This document shows positions 46,186 through 46,452 of a DNA stretch of 46,452 nt, in pieces (position 1 is the stretch's first letter; each line of letters starts with the position of its first letter). The stretch is taken from assembly GCA_946415365.1 (NCBI GenBank), contig CAMKSE010000026.1, positions 1-46,452 on the forward strand. Reading direction: 5' to 3'. Made by a program: the position numbers and the translations under genes. This stretch comes from an uncultured Prevotellaceae bacterium. GTDB taxonomy: Bacteria > Bacteroidota > Bacteroidia > Bacteroidales > Bacteroidaceae. Below the pieces are notes generated by a model. The model did no database searches. It saw only the letters and a program-made list of their open reading frames with translations, and had not been told where the DNA came from.

Positions 46186-46452
46186 GTAGTTTCTTATAAT
46201 AGCCGTCAATATTCAACAATTCCTCATGTGTACCCCGTTCCACGATGCATCCCTCGTGGAGCACACAGATCTCGTCAGCATTCTTGATGGTGCTCAGTCT
46301 GTGGGCAATGGCCACCGTCGTACGGGTCTTCATCAGTCGCTCCAGTGCATCCTGCACCAGTCGTTCACTCTCTGTATCGAGGGCAGAGGTTGCCTCGTCC
46401 AAGATCAGGATGGGCGGATTCTTGAGGATGGCCCGGGCAATGCTGACGCGCT
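46169..46452 (-). CDS. ABC transporter ATP-binding subunit, C-terminal part (MsbA-like)
   Basis: A partial gene, cut by the right edge of the window. The visible 94 codons begin in the segment after the signature motif (RVSIARAILKNPP), then Walker B and D-loop (ILILDEATSALDTESE), the switch His (AIAHRLSTI) and a typical exporter C-terminus (ADEICVLHEGCIVERGTHEELL). This fits an ABC exporter with fused membrane domain, such as the lipid A flippase MsbA, which would suit the glycan/lipid A surroundings. The membrane half is not in the window, so the substrate is inference. Confidence 0.88.
   Translation of the reverse strand, partial: RVSIARAILKNPPILILDEATSALDTESERLVQDALERLMKTRTTVAIAHRLSTIKNADEICVLHEGCIVERGTHEELLNIDGYYKKLHEMQS

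Overview
The window looks like a chromosomal piece from a Prevotella-type member of the Bacteroidales. Three things support this: promoters of the Bacteroidetes form TTTG-N19/20-TAnnTTTG recur in front of genes on both strands; no Shine-Dalgarno pattern is evident; and many genes belong to families typical of that phylum (DUF4252, DUF4290, DUF4292, DUF4294, HU-like proteins with a C-terminal extension, HhH/beta-barrel proteins, LTA-synthase-like sulfatases). The species cannot be read from this sequence.

Layout. 1-40: the 5' tip of a minus-strand 16S rRNA gene with its leader and promoter (to 351). 550-4082: a lipoprotein, an ECF sigma/putative anti-sigma unit flanked by two DUF4252 proteins, and an HU-like regulator preceded by two arrays of ~21-bp repeats. 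4173-9889: a housekeeping run tsaB-DUF4290-murA-rimM-dxr-rseP with tight or overlapping junctions. 9837-13527: comEC (minus), a TerC-family protein and an M20 hydrolase (plus). 13516-18158: minus-strand operon dut-TPR-DUF4292-EnvC-like. 18338-19678: dgt, divergent from dut. 19682-25329: an undecaprenyl-phosphate sugar transferase, a probable small RNA gene, then a minus-strand group cobB-GHMP kinase-nucleotidyltransferase-UDP-uronate epimerase that reads as a uronic acid salvage route to UDP-GlcA/UDP-GalA. 25483-31179: three tandem FKBP prolyl isomerases, an Lrp regulator, a C26-M19 peptidase fusion and an M28 glutaminyl-cyclase-like lipoprotein. 31187-35123: DUF4294, a HhH/outer-membrane barrel protein and a stand-alone P-loop ATPase. 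35197-46452: a cell-surface glycan/lipid A cluster (two GT4, GtrA, GT2, LicD, LpxL-like acyltransferase, GT11-like, GT25, two LTA-synthase-like sulfatases, and an ABC exporter cut by the window edge).

The most unusual signal is not a gene. Short tandem repeats of fixed unit length occupy gene junctions and enter coding sequence. Heptads (AAACTAT / TTTATAG and variants) lie at about ten junctions and supply stop codons and C-termini. They also form part of a signal peptide, a loop and an inter-domain linker. Nine-nucleotide units (NNNACTAGT) sit in frame in both sulfatases at different domain positions. Other repeat structures are palindromes built on AGACATAAGAAC in three divergent promoter regions, 21-bp repeats upstream of the HU-like gene, and an AGGAATAT array that occurs intact at one site and split by a 30-bp GC-rich insert at another. 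Together they suggest a genome where short-unit repeat expansion or insertion shapes gene edges.

Many -7 boxes sit only 4-10 nt before start codons, so several mRNAs may be leaderless. Convergent genes are packed with gaps of a few bases or real overlaps. No CRISPR array, tRNA, insertion sequence or prophage was seen.
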